Assembly (NCBI GenBank): GCA_905195005.1
Contig: CAJJUC010000010.1
Span: 1-28,341 of the forward strand
Direction of reading: 5' to 3'
From: an uncultured Eubacteriales bacterium
Lineage (GTDB): Bacteria > Bacillota > Clostridia > UMGS1883
Length of the DNA stretch: 28,341 nucleotides
Shown: positions 9,300-18,200 of the stretch, one piece after another
Layout of the letters: the number at the start of each line of letters is the position of its first letter
Position numbering within the stretch: the first letter of the stretch is position 1
Program-made: the position numbers and the translations under genes
Notes under the pieces: generated by a model
Seen by the model: the letters and a program-made list of their open reading frames with translations, nothing else
What the model was told of the DNA's origin: nothing
The model's database searches: none

Positions 9300-10883
9300 T
9301 TATCCACGACTCCTCTCCAATGCTCTGCACAGAACCGCTGTCGTTTCGGCTCTTGTCATTTCATCACGCGGGGCAAATTTTCCTTCTCCGCGGCCGTTTA
9401 TTACCCCGATTTTACAAAGACCTCCGACTGCGCCCTTCGCATAAGCGCTTATCTCATCTCTGTCTGCAAAGTTCGCCTCCGCGTCTTCTATTGACATAAC
9501 TCTCTGAAGTATTGTGCAGACATCCTGCCTCGAGATTCTGCTGTTCGGATTAATATTTCCGCGGCCGTCACCATTTAATATGCCGTTTCCGTAAAGCACA
9601 GCCACTGCATTGTAAAACCAATCATCTGCCGACACATCGGCAAATGCAATATTTTGTGCTTTGTTTCCTTTATAATATATGTTATATATCATCGTTGCAA
9701 ATTCCGCTCGTGTTATTCCCCGCTGAGGACAGAAAGAACGCTCGCCGACGCCCGTTATTATCCCCCTATCATAAAGCTCTTTTATATAACTGTAAGCCCA
9801 ATGTTTTTCAGACACATCGTCAAAGAGAGTTTTGTTCTGATTTTGACCTCCGCCTATTCCGATATATCCGCCGCCTGAATTTCCGCTTGCTTTATTTCCT
9901 CCGCCGCCTCCTGCACCTCCGCTGCTGCCGCCGTTACCGGAGGATCGCATTTCCGAAGAAAAGTCCTCCGAAAGAGCGGCGGCGGAAGAATAGGGAGTTT
10001 TATTCATAAGATTTTTAATTATCTGCTCTTTATTATCGGATTTATTATACTTATCAACATCTGCCGAAAGAAAGTCTTTATAGTCGTTTATTATAAGATC
10101 ACGGCACTGCGGCCATGATTTCTCGGAGTTGAATTTTGCGAGCAGCATATACTCCTTTGTCTGTTCACTTGGGGTTGTTCTGTTGACAATGCCTGATGCA
10201 AAAAGTCTCAGGAATTCATTTCTTGCAACAGCTGAAAGAGCGTTGTATTCATCAAGCTCAAGACCAAGCTCAGATGAATATCTTATCACATACTGCTCAG
10301 CTTCGGCGCTTCCCTGTCCATTGGCGGCATTAGTGATTGCAACTGCACTGAAATATGCACTGCGAAAAGCATCTGCCGATTTATCGGTTCCGGAAAAAAG
10401 CCTGTAAAACCTATCCGATATCTGATCTGAGTTTTTTTTGAACTCATCATAGTCAATTCCGAGGACACCATGTTCCGCTTCAATGACTTTCGCAGTTTCC
10501 TCCGCACTCTTGCACTCTCTCAGTTTTTTCAATGCATCGGCGGCAAGCTTCGTGTTCATGTGCCACAGACTCTCTGTCTTGATCTCTCCGTCAATTGATG
10601 TGATAACTGTGTATTCTCCGCTCGGATCATCATCCGAAATTTTACAAAAAACGCTTCCGTTCTCATAAAGTTCTTTAAAGAAAACATATTCGCGTTTGTC
10701 AGCTTGAAGATCAGCATTATATTCACCCTTGATAACCGAAACAAGCGCCGGATTTTTCTCAATGCCTGTAACGGTAACCGTAACGCCTGAATCCGAGGTA
10801 CTGTAAGACAGCTGAATTTGCGCATATGCTGTGCTGCTCATAAAAACAACCGCCGCGCATAACGCCGTTAAAATTTTTTTCAT
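9300..10883 (-). CDS. SLH-domain surface protein with helical N-terminal half and glycine-rich linker
   Basis: About 527 residues. A signal peptide (MKKILTALCAAVVFMSSTAYA) precedes a short beta-rich domain, then a mostly helical, charged region (about 100-310), a Gly/Ser/Asn-rich linker (about 315-345), and three C-terminal SLH repeats. The first and third keep the TRAE motif (ITRAEFATMIY; MTRAETTAVLC); the middle one reads ISRQDV. This arrangement is typical of proteins anchored non-covalently to the wall. I chose the ATG at 10883 rather than an in-frame GTG at 10892, because the best ribosome site (AAAGGGTG) is spaced for the ATG and would overlap the GTG. The gene follows the second permease after five bases. 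The helical part is not a recognisable solute-binding protein. Confidence 0.85.
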   Translation of the reverse strand: MKKILTALCAAVVFMSSTAYAQIQLSYSTSDSGVTVTVTGIEKNPALVSVIKGEYNADLQADKREYVFFKELYENGSVFCKISDDDPSGEYTVITSIDGEIKTESLWHMNTKLAADALKKLRECKSAEETAKVIEAEHGVLGIDYDEFKKNSDQISDRFYRLFSGTDKSADAFRSAYFSAVAITNAANGQGSAEAEQYVIRYSSELGLELDEYNALSAVARNEFLRLFASGIVNRTTPSEQTKEYMLLAKFNSEKSWPQCRDLIINDYKDFLSADVDKYNKSDNKEQIIKNLMNKTPYSSAAALSEDFSSEMRSSGNGGSSGGAGGGGGNKASGNSGGGYIGIGGGQNQNKTLFDDVSEKHWAYSYIKELYDRGIITGVGERSFCPQRGITRAEFATMIYNIYYKGNKAQNIAFADVSADDWFYNAVAVLYGNGILNGDGRGNINPNSRISRQDVCTILQRVMSIEDAEANFADRDEISAYAKGAVGGLCKIGVINGRGEGKFAPRDEMTRAETTAVLCRALERSRG

Positions 10884-10888
10884 TTTAA

Positions 10889-11758
10889 TCACCCTTTAAC
10901 TGCGCCGAGAAGGACGCCTTTTACAAAATATTTTTGCAGGAACGGATAAATAACAAGAATCGGAACCGTTGAAACAACTATCAAAGCATATTTGATTACC
11001 TGCTGAAGAGATGCTTTTGCCCCTGTGCTTGTATCCATAACCATATTGTCGGATCCCAAATTAATAAGAATTTCCCGCAGGAACAGCTGAAGCGGATAAA
11101 GATTTCTGTCCTTAAGGTAGATGCTTGCATTAAACCACATATTCCACTGCGCAACGCCATAAAACAAAACCATTACAGCTACAATAGCCTTTGACAGCGG
11201 CAAAATTATCTTAAACAAAATCACAAAATCGTTTGCGCCGTCAAGCTTTGCCGACTCCTCAAGCGAAACAGGGAGCTGCTCCAGTGACGAACGCATGACC
11301 GTAAGGTTATAAGCCGAAACAAGGCTCGGCAGAATTATTGCCATGCGGGTATTCAGTAAACCGAGACCTTTTACTACAAGGTATAAGGGAATCATACCTC
11401 CCGAAATGAACATCGTAAGAATAACAAACAGCTGAAGCTGTCTTCTGTATTTAAACGACGGCCTTGATAACGGATAGGCAAGCATACTTGTTACAAGCAC
11501 ACTTAATGTTGTTCCGACCGTTACATAAAACAGGGTATTGCCAAATCCTGTGAAAACCTCTTTATTATGAAGAACTTCTTTGTACCCCGCTGTTGAAAAC
11601 CCAAGCGGTTTAAACAAAACTCCGTTATATTTAATCAATTCCGCCGGATCTGAAAATGAAGCAAACAATATGTAAATCATCGGGTAAATGCACACAATCG
11701 ATGCAACTGTCAGCAGTATTACATTTATGATGTCAAAAATGCCTGTTTTCTGTTTCAT
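10889..11758 (-). CDS. CUT1 carbohydrate ABC transporter permease (YtcP/LplC type)
   Basis: 289 residues with about six hydrophobic segments. The cytoplasmic coupling loop reads EESAKLDGANDFVILFKIILP, the EAA-type motif that contacts the ATPase. The C-terminal ending (LVIYPFLQKYFVKGVLLGAVKG) is characteristic of LplC/YtcP-like permeases of oligosaccharide importers. It pairs with the LplB-like permease encoded 23 bases upstream to form the membrane channel. In this family the ATPase is usually a shared MsmX-type protein encoded elsewhere, which fits its absence here. A GGAAAGGA ribosome site lies before the ATG. The substrate is probably an unsaturated oligosaccharide released by the co-transcribed lyases; that part is inference. 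Confidence 0.93.
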   Translation of the reverse strand: MKQKTGIFDIINVILLTVASIVCIYPMIYILFASFSDPAELIKYNGVLFKPLGFSTAGYKEVLHNKEVFTGFGNTLFYVTVGTTLSVLVTSMLAYPLSRPSFKYRRQLQLFVILTMFISGGMIPLYLVVKGLGLLNTRMAIILPSLVSAYNLTVMRSSLEQLPVSLEESAKLDGANDFVILFKIILPLSKAIVAVMVLFYGVAQWNMWFNASIYLKDRNLYPLQLFLREILINLGSDNMVMDTSTGAKASLQQVIKYALIVVSTVPILVIYPFLQKYFVKGVLLGAVKG

Positions 11759-11781
11759 ATAATATCATTCCTTTCCACGAA

Positions 11782-12717
11782 TTACCACAATGATGATTCG
11801 CTGACCTTACGGCTTATTGAATTGGCAAGTGTCAGGACGATAACGTTTGCAACGGAATTGAAAAGTCCGACTGCCGTTGCAAAGCTGTAATTGTAGTCGA
11901 TAATACCTTTTCTGTAAACAAAGCTTGAAATTACATCCGCCGAATCCCTTGTAATGGAATTATAAAGAAGGATTACCTTTTCAAACCCGACATTCATTAT
12001 ATTGCCAAGCTTAAGAATCAGAACAATAACGATTGTCGGCATTATTGCCGGTATGGTTATATAAAACATTTTTCTCCAGCGGCCTGCTCCGTCAACATCG
12101 GCGGCTTCATAAAATGTGCTGTCAATTCCCGTAAGTGCTGCGAGATATATGATCGAATCCCAGCCTGTTTCCTGCCATACAGATGAAAAAACATATATTG
12201 ATTTAAACAGCTCGGGCTTCAGAAGCAAATTCTCAGGCTTCACACCGATATAAGACAGCAGAATGTTGAACAGCCCGTCCTTCATGGAAAAGTTTACAAT
12301 CATTCCGCATACAACAACCATTGAAATAAAGTGCGGAATATATGTGACCGTCTGAACGAGGCTTTTGAATTTTTTAAGCCGCAGCTCATTGAGCATTAAT
12401 GCAAAAATAATCGGAAGCGGAAATCCGACAACAATTCCGTATAAACTAAGCGTTATCGTGTTTGTTAATACGCTTTTGAAATTAACGCCGTTAAAAAATT
12501 TCACGAAATTTTCAAATCCAACCCATGGGCTTTTCAGTATCCCCAGCGCCGGGGCATAATCCTTAAACGCTATCACGGCGCCGTAAATCGGGAAGTAGCA
12601 AAAAATCAAAAAATATAACAGCCCCGGAAGCGCCATTATGTAAAGACATTTGTTTTTGCACAGCTCGTAAAATAATGATGATTTAGCGGTATTCTTTGTT
12701 GTTCCTTTAATGCTCAT
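11782..12717 (-). CDS. CUT1 carbohydrate ABC transporter permease (LplB/YteP type)
   Basis: 311 residues, six predicted membrane segments. The start region, with CLYIMALPGLLYFLIFCYFP, and the loop EAADVDGAGRWRKMFYITIP (EAA motif) match LplB/YteP-type permeases. It is the first gene of the operon, preceded by GAGGAG eight bases before the ATG, and by its own promoter and a candidate AraC operator. It partners with the next permease. In related clusters a lipoprotein solute-binding protein is usually encoded alongside; none is present in this window. Confidence 0.93.
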   Translation of the reverse strand: MSIKGTTKNTAKSSLFYELCKNKCLYIMALPGLLYFLIFCYFPIYGAVIAFKDYAPALGILKSPWVGFENFVKFFNGVNFKSVLTNTITLSLYGIVVGFPLPIIFALMLNELRLKKFKSLVQTVTYIPHFISMVVVCGMIVNFSMKDGLFNILLSYIGVKPENLLLKPELFKSIYVFSSVWQETGWDSIIYLAALTGIDSTFYEAADVDGAGRWRKMFYITIPAIMPTIVIVLILKLGNIMNVGFEKVILLYNSITRDSADVISSFVYRKGIIDYNYSFATAVGLFNSVANVIVLTLANSISRKVSESSLW

Positions 12718-12752
12718 TTCAATGTCTCCTCTCAGGAATTATATCTGACTAA

Positions 12753-12781
12753 ATACTAACACCGTTTTCCACAACAGTCAA
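12753..12781 (-). promoter_or_regulatory. Sigma-70-type promoter of the permease-SLH-lyase operon
   Basis: On the minus strand TTGACT (12781-12776) and TAGTAT (12758-12753) are separated by exactly 17 bases, placing a start site about 30 bases before the permease ATG. It lies directly upstream of the first permease and downstream of a direct-repeat operator candidate. Confidence 0.7.
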
Positions 12782-12805
12782 TTCTCTATCCTTTTGCAAA
12801 TTGAT

Positions 12806-12837
12806 ACTTCTTGAATATCAGTGTTGTCACTTCTTGA
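12806..12837 (-). promoter_or_regulatory. Direct-repeat operator candidate for the neighbouring AraC-type regulator
   Basis: The nonamer TCAAGAAGT (minus strand) occurs twice, at 12837-12829 and 12814-12806. The period is 23 bases, close to two helical turns, and the flanks are similar (gACA and aTCA follow). AraC-family proteins carry two helix-turn-helix motifs and bind such direct repeats. The site ends 25 bases upstream of the -35 box of the transport/lyase operon, and the regulator gene is immediately adjacent. Binding is inferred. Confidence 0.55.
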
Positions 12838-12850
12838 TGCTTAAATTTGA

Positions 12851-12894
12851 AAAACGTCCCGAGGCGGCATTTTCAGGCCGTTTCGGGGCGTTTT
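12851..12894 (-). terminator. Rho-independent terminator after the AraC-type regulator gene
   Basis: Immediately after the regulator stop codon the transcript can fold AAAACGCCCCG with CGGGACGTTTT, continued by GGC/GCC pairs. The long GC-containing stem has one G-U pair and two mismatches, and the minus strand ends in a run of five T residues. It insulates the operon promoter downstream. Confidence 0.75.
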
Positions 12895-12898
12895 CTCA

Positions 12899-15127
12899 TC
12901 AGTTACTGTTTCTTCTGTATTCTCCCGGAGTAATTCCGATAACTTTTTTAAACTTTTTAATCAACACCGCGCTGTTTGCATACCCAACCATTTCGGCTAT
13001 ATCATTAAGCGAATAATCCTTATTTAAAAGTTCCTTTGCCATTTCAATTCTCTTTTTTGCAACATAATCACTGAAATTTTCTCCGATAAATTCTTTAAAA
13101 AAGTGAGAAATATACGTTGGGTGAACATTGAACTGTGCAGCCACCATGTCAAGCGACATTCCGTTGTCACAGTAATATTTGTCCATATATTCAAGCAGCA
13201 TTGCCTTGAAATTCTCTTTTTTTCCGCTTCTTGAATCCGGAATACACTCAACCAAAATATCAAATATGCCCGAAATCATTTTCTTTAGTTCCGGAACGCT
13301 CTCGCAGCGGATGAGGCTGTCTATATTCAGCTGATTTCGTGCCTTTGCATCAATATTAAAGCTTTTGTTGTTTACTAAATTAAGAAGCGTGGCTATTATA
13401 TGAAAGAACAAGCACTTAAGCGCTGCCGGAGAGCTGCTTTTATGCATCTCTATCACTTTGTCAACCGTTGCCATCGCAGACCTCTTATCGCCGTTTATCA
13501 GGAAACGAATTATATCGTTTTCATTCTCGACACTGTAATAATATTTTAAATCTCTGCCCGATATTTTTGAATATTCCGCAACAACTTCACCGCTCAGCTT
13601 GCAATATTCAACAGCTTGCTTTGCCTCATCAAATGATATATTCAGGTCAGAACTTTTATCATAGCGGCAACCTATCCCGATATTTATTTCCGTTTCAAAT
13701 TCCGTTTCTATAACCTCGGTAATCTTTTTTAAATATTTATAAAGCTTATCGTCGTCGAGTTCATCAAAATTAAGGACATAAACAATTTTATTTCTGTCTG
13801 TATCTATATCATAAGCCTTACAAAGCTTTTGAAGAAGCTCATCCGAAACATTTTTTACTGCATATTTGAGAATCAGCTGACTGTCTGTTTCAAGCTGCTC
13901 GCAATCTGCTTCTATCATAAGAACCACAAAGCCTTTATATGGGAAATACTCTGACAGCAATTTCGTTTCTGTGCCAAAGCCGCTGTCACTTCCTCCCATG
14001 ACAAGCTGAACCAGCGACTGATACCTCAGCATATTCTCCTGTTCCTTAACTACCCCCTCGACTCGTTTTTTATCGTCAATAATGCGCTTTACTTCCTTGG
14101 ATAAACCGCCTATGCTCATGTCCTTTCCGCTTTCGCCGTGAATCATTCCATATATTTTAACAAGCGGATTTGACGCTTTTCTTGCAACAAAAACAGCAAA
14201 TACAATGCAGAGCACAACGGCAATAAGTAAATATACCGTTACAACCTTCATGCTTTCGCGTTCCTGTTCCTTTATTGCGCTCAGCTCAACAGCTGAAAGG
14301 TAATTTAGTTTCAGTGTATCGGATTTCACCTTGAAAAGCATTGTCTGCCTGTCTTCCGGGTCAATAACATATCCGTTTGCAATATCATTGTATCTCTTCC
14401 TGTACTTATATCTTCCTCCGCAGTTCAATATTACATTTCCCGAATTGTCCGTCAAGAAAAACGTTTTATTCCCTGTTTTATAGGCTCCGCTGTAAAGACT
14501 GCAAATTTTATCATAATCAAGCATTACGGTTATCTTTCCCTTGCTGAATGACGGAATGGGATACGACATACTGTATTCGATAACATGCCTTTTTTCGTTT
14601 GTGCTACCAAATTCAGCATATTTAATATCGGCAAAATCACCCTTACTTACTGAATCAAGCCGTCTTGACCACTGTTCAAAACTCATGTTTTTAAAGCCAC
14701 AGTACGTATAGTATTCCTCAGGTGTGAACTTTCCCTCTTCACTTATAATTATTTCATCGGATTCCATATAAATATATTCCGTTATAACAATATCACGAAC
14801 AATGCTTTTAAATTCCGAAAGCTTTACCAGCTCGCTGAGCGCATAAAGATTCTCCGGATTTTCTTTTTGATAAGAATATAAGTTCAGTTTTGTGCTACCC
14901 GCTGCCTCGATAACCGATTCTCTGATATTCATCAAATCTCTGTCCAAAGCTGTCTTTATCTGAACCAAGGACTGATATGCATTTTCCTCAAGCTGCTTTT
15001 TTGTGATCTCATTTGCCGCGTTTATCACAAAAAAACTAAGCATTACCGGGACAAGTAAAATTATTGCAAGTACCACAAAGTATTGAAGTACTATCTGTCT
15101 TTTTTTAAGAAAATTCGGTATATTCAT
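12899..15127 (-). CDS. Membrane-anchored AraC-family transcriptional regulator with extracellular sensor domain
   Basis: 742 residues. Membrane segment 1 is at about residues 14-36, followed by a roughly 255-residue extracellular region of Cache-like character, then membrane segment 2 at about 295-317 (VVTVYLLIAVVLCIVFAVFVA), a cytoplasmic linker domain, and a C-terminal AraC-type DNA-binding domain (about 640-742) containing MVAAQFNVHPTYISHFFKE and LNDIAEMVGYANSAVLIKKF. This YesN/YtdP-like architecture is common next to LplB/LplC transporters in Firmicutes and is thought to sense extracellular glycans. The ATG has AAGGA seven bases upstream and its own promoter. No terminator is visible between it and the upstream 1691-residue lyase gene, so read-through is also likely. 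The probable target is the adjacent permease operon. Confidence 0.92.
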   Translation of the reverse strand: MNIPNFLKKRQIVLQYFVVLAIILLVPVMLSFFVINAANEITKKQLEENAYQSLVQIKTALDRDLMNIRESVIEAAGSTKLNLYSYQKENPENLYALSELVKLSEFKSIVRDIVITEYIYMESDEIIISEEGKFTPEEYYTYCGFKNMSFEQWSRRLDSVSKGDFADIKYAEFGSTNEKRHVIEYSMSYPIPSFSKGKITVMLDYDKICSLYSGAYKTGNKTFFLTDNSGNVILNCGGRYKYRKRYNDIANGYVIDPEDRQTMLFKVKSDTLKLNYLSAVELSAIKEQERESMKVVTVYLLIAVVLCIVFAVFVARKASNPLVKIYGMIHGESGKDMSIGGLSKEVKRIIDDKKRVEGVVKEQENMLRYQSLVQLVMGGSDSGFGTETKLLSEYFPYKGFVVLMIEADCEQLETDSQLILKYAVKNVSDELLQKLCKAYDIDTDRNKIVYVLNFDELDDDKLYKYLKKITEVIETEFETEINIGIGCRYDKSSDLNISFDEAKQAVEYCKLSGEVVAEYSKISGRDLKYYYSVENENDIIRFLINGDKRSAMATVDKVIEMHKSSSPAALKCLFFHIIATLLNLVNNKSFNIDAKARNQLNIDSLIRCESVPELKKMISGIFDILVECIPDSRSGKKENFKAMLLEYMDKYYCDNGMSLDMVAAQFNVHPTYISHFFKEFIGENFSDYVAKKRIEMAKELLNKDYSLNDIAEMVGYANSAVLIKKFKKVIGITPGEYRRNSN

Positions 15128-15161
15128 AGCTCTATCCTTCGTATCATTTTGTTACATTAGT

Positions 15162-15190
15162 ATTATATATGCATATGTGCAAATAATCAA
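15162..15190 (-). promoter_or_regulatory. Promoter of the AraC-type regulator gene
   Basis: Minus-strand TTGATT (15190-15185), a 17-base spacer, and a perfect TATAAT (15167-15162). The spacer contains the perfect palindrome ATATGCATAT. The start site would be about 30 bases before the regulator ATG. Confidence 0.65.
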
Positions 15191-15200
15191 TATAAATTTT

Positions 15201-18200
15201 TTACCATGTCCTCACATATGATATTTTCATTGTACTCTCGCTATCGTTTATTTTTCCCATGTAAAAATAAACCCATCGCGAAATATAATCCGTCTTTTCT
15301 CTGAAGAACTGGTTTTCTTTAATAAGCCGTCCGTTAATCCATGCAGTTTGCGTATTGCTTTCCGCATCGAAACGTATTCTGATGGTATTCCAGTCATTTT
15401 CCCTTAATTGAAAATAGTTCCAGTTAGTTCCCCCGTTTCCGTTATCCGTTGCCCACACTGCTTGAGAGTTACTCTTGAAAATAATTTCGCTTGCTGTTTT
15501 TGTTCCCGTTGTACGAAGGCGCGCATCGGTTGACGCATTTCCCCTGTCATACCAAAATTTCATTTCGGTATATCCGCTCTTCATTTTGCTTCCGAGATTC
15601 AGAATTGTATGCCCTGCGGGATTGATTGTTCCGCCTTTTATGACAATGCAGTCCGGATTTTCTTCAAATGTTACCGTTGCTTCCGAAGGCAGTTCTGCGC
15701 TGCCATGGATTGTCCCGTTCGCAAAAGAAATGGTTTCGGCATTGTCACTGTAATCCGAGTTCAGGCAGAATGTGCCGAGCGGCCGCAGACTGCCGGATGA
15801 CTCAACGGCAATAATTTTTATTTCCGTGCCGTCGGCATACACAACATCGGGATTTTCAACTGTAAAGGACGCTGTTTTTCCGCTTTCGACACTTATATGT
15901 TTTGACGTTATATGTTGAAGCTCTCCGCTATCTGCATAAAACGCAAGAAAGGCATCGGCCTCCTGTTCGGCGGATGTATTATTGACCAGCACGGCACAGC
16001 CGCTTATTATATTGCCCTCCGAAAGCTGAAGCGGCGATATAACACGCTGCCCGTCAATGAGCACACATGCATCCTTAAGAAAAAAACCGTTAGGTTCGGC
16101 ATAGAAGCTTACAGCTGCACTGCGTCCAAGCTTTGTTCCGTCTACCTTAAGAATTTCACCGGACAATGTTATTTTTCCGTTTCCGCCTGCCGGCGGAAAC
16201 GAATCGCTCAGTTTAACCAAAATGCTGTTTTCTTCACGGTTATATTCTGCATCGGTACTGATTGTTTTTCCGGTTATTTCTGCCTTAACCGTATCACCGT
16301 TCACTGTTTCGGATGCAAGACCCGTACCTAACATCAATTTAATAAATTTCGCGTTGTACGGAAGTGATTCATCAAGCTCAGAATATTGCACACCATCAAC
16401 GCTATATTTCGTTTTTGCGATAACTTCTCCGCTCCGCCGACTGACAATCGAAAGATTATCTATATATAGATAAGGAACCTGTACAAGCGATGTTCTTTTA
16501 ATTGTAAGGTGCAGCTCATCCGAAAACGAGCAGTTTCCCTCGCTTTGCTTTGTGCCGTTCAAATAGTAACTAACCTTTCCCGATTCAAAATTATAATCTG
16601 CCTTAATATGAGACCAGCTTGTGCCTGTTCCTGACAAGTTAACCGTTTCGGAATCACCGAGTTTTATACCATGCGTTACAGAGCCTGATGATGAATACTT
16701 TAAATCATATTCGACCGTAAGACGTTTTGCATCGGATTCAACGGGCAGGCTCAGGTAGGATTCGACATTTCTGCTTCCGGTAAGTTTTATACCTTTTCCA
16801 TTCTTTCCCGAATCAAAGCTTACGCTGAGTCCCCCGTTATCAACCTTCTGAGGAAGGGTTACTCCATCTTCAAAATCATAAAATACCTCAGGGGCGACTG
16901 CCTGAATCGCATAGAACCGCACAGTTTTATTTTCGCTTTTCCCGTAAATATCCGTTGACACAACTCCAAAGCTGTGCTTACCGCATGCTATTTTGTTTTC
17001 CGGTACGCTGAAAGAACAGAGTTCTCCCTCCATGGGATTTTTGAAGACTGCCGTCTGTACTCCGTCCAGTAAAAACACAAGCGTTCTGCAATCTTCGGGA
17101 GCTTCAACTTTAAAAAGAACATCGCCTGAAACGGATTCTTCATTTTTCGGAGATATAATATTAAACTTCGTCATTATCGGTTCATCCGAGAAGTAGACGT
17201 AACCGCCGGATTGACGAAATGAAGTTTTATTTCCGTTGAAATAAACATTTTTTACTGTTGCCTGCTTTATAAATGTGAGCTGCTCCAAGTCAGCCTGATC
17301 AATACCGCTTGCATGGATATATATATTTTCACCCTCATAAGCGACGCTGATATTATCAATGGATTTATTTGACTTAAACAGAAGCTTTGTTCCTCTTTTG
17401 AGCGTATCTCCATCCGTTATTTGGATTTTATTCAATGCTCCCCCCATATTCGTTTCCGCAAAAAACGTTTTTCCGTTGTATGTATAGTCTCCGACTGTGC
17501 GTGAGGCAATCTGCGACATATCATTCACTGTGTAAAAAACGGACTCTGTGCTTCCCTCATCCGTTGTAATATTGATTTTAATTGCAGACGCGCCGTTATC
17601 TTTCACATCTCCGAGCGGAATCATTGAGGCATTTACGGTTACACCTTCGTCACTGTTTTCAGGCCTTATAACTGTGTTGTATGTCGTAATTCCGGCTGAT
17701 GTCTTTTTAAGATCCGCATACTGCGCTTCGTAAACCGTTGAAACTCCTCCGCCATATTTCCCCGTCAGCATATCGCATGAAATTCCCTCTGTTTCCGCAG
17801 GAACAATCTGAAGTCTTGCACTTCCGGATTTCCCGGAAAGTTTTTTCAAATTTGCATCATATTCAAGGCCGGAATCCGGAGGCATATGCCAAAGCTGGCG
17901 GTAATTAACGGCAGAAGTTCTGTCATTCGGAACAAGATAATCGTTCACAATCCAATATCCGGGACGAATAAAATAAATATTTCGTGTGAAGCTCCCGTTA
18001 GTGAGCGGTTTTGTCGCCGAAAAGAAGTCATATCCATCGTTTGTTACCCATTTATTCAGTGTTCCGGGCTGCTCCGATGAGGTATCACTTATATAATCAT
18101 CGCCTATCATGACAACATTATGAGCTTCTGCGCTCTCACACCACTTCTGAACGCCATCCGATGATTCATAATCTCCATACATCTGATCCGACAGTAAATA

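Noticed and set aside
9300..10883. SLH protein as a disguised solute-binding protein
   Set aside because: The helical region lacks the two-lobed fold signatures and the lipobox of such proteins, and the C-terminal SLH repeats point to wall anchoring.
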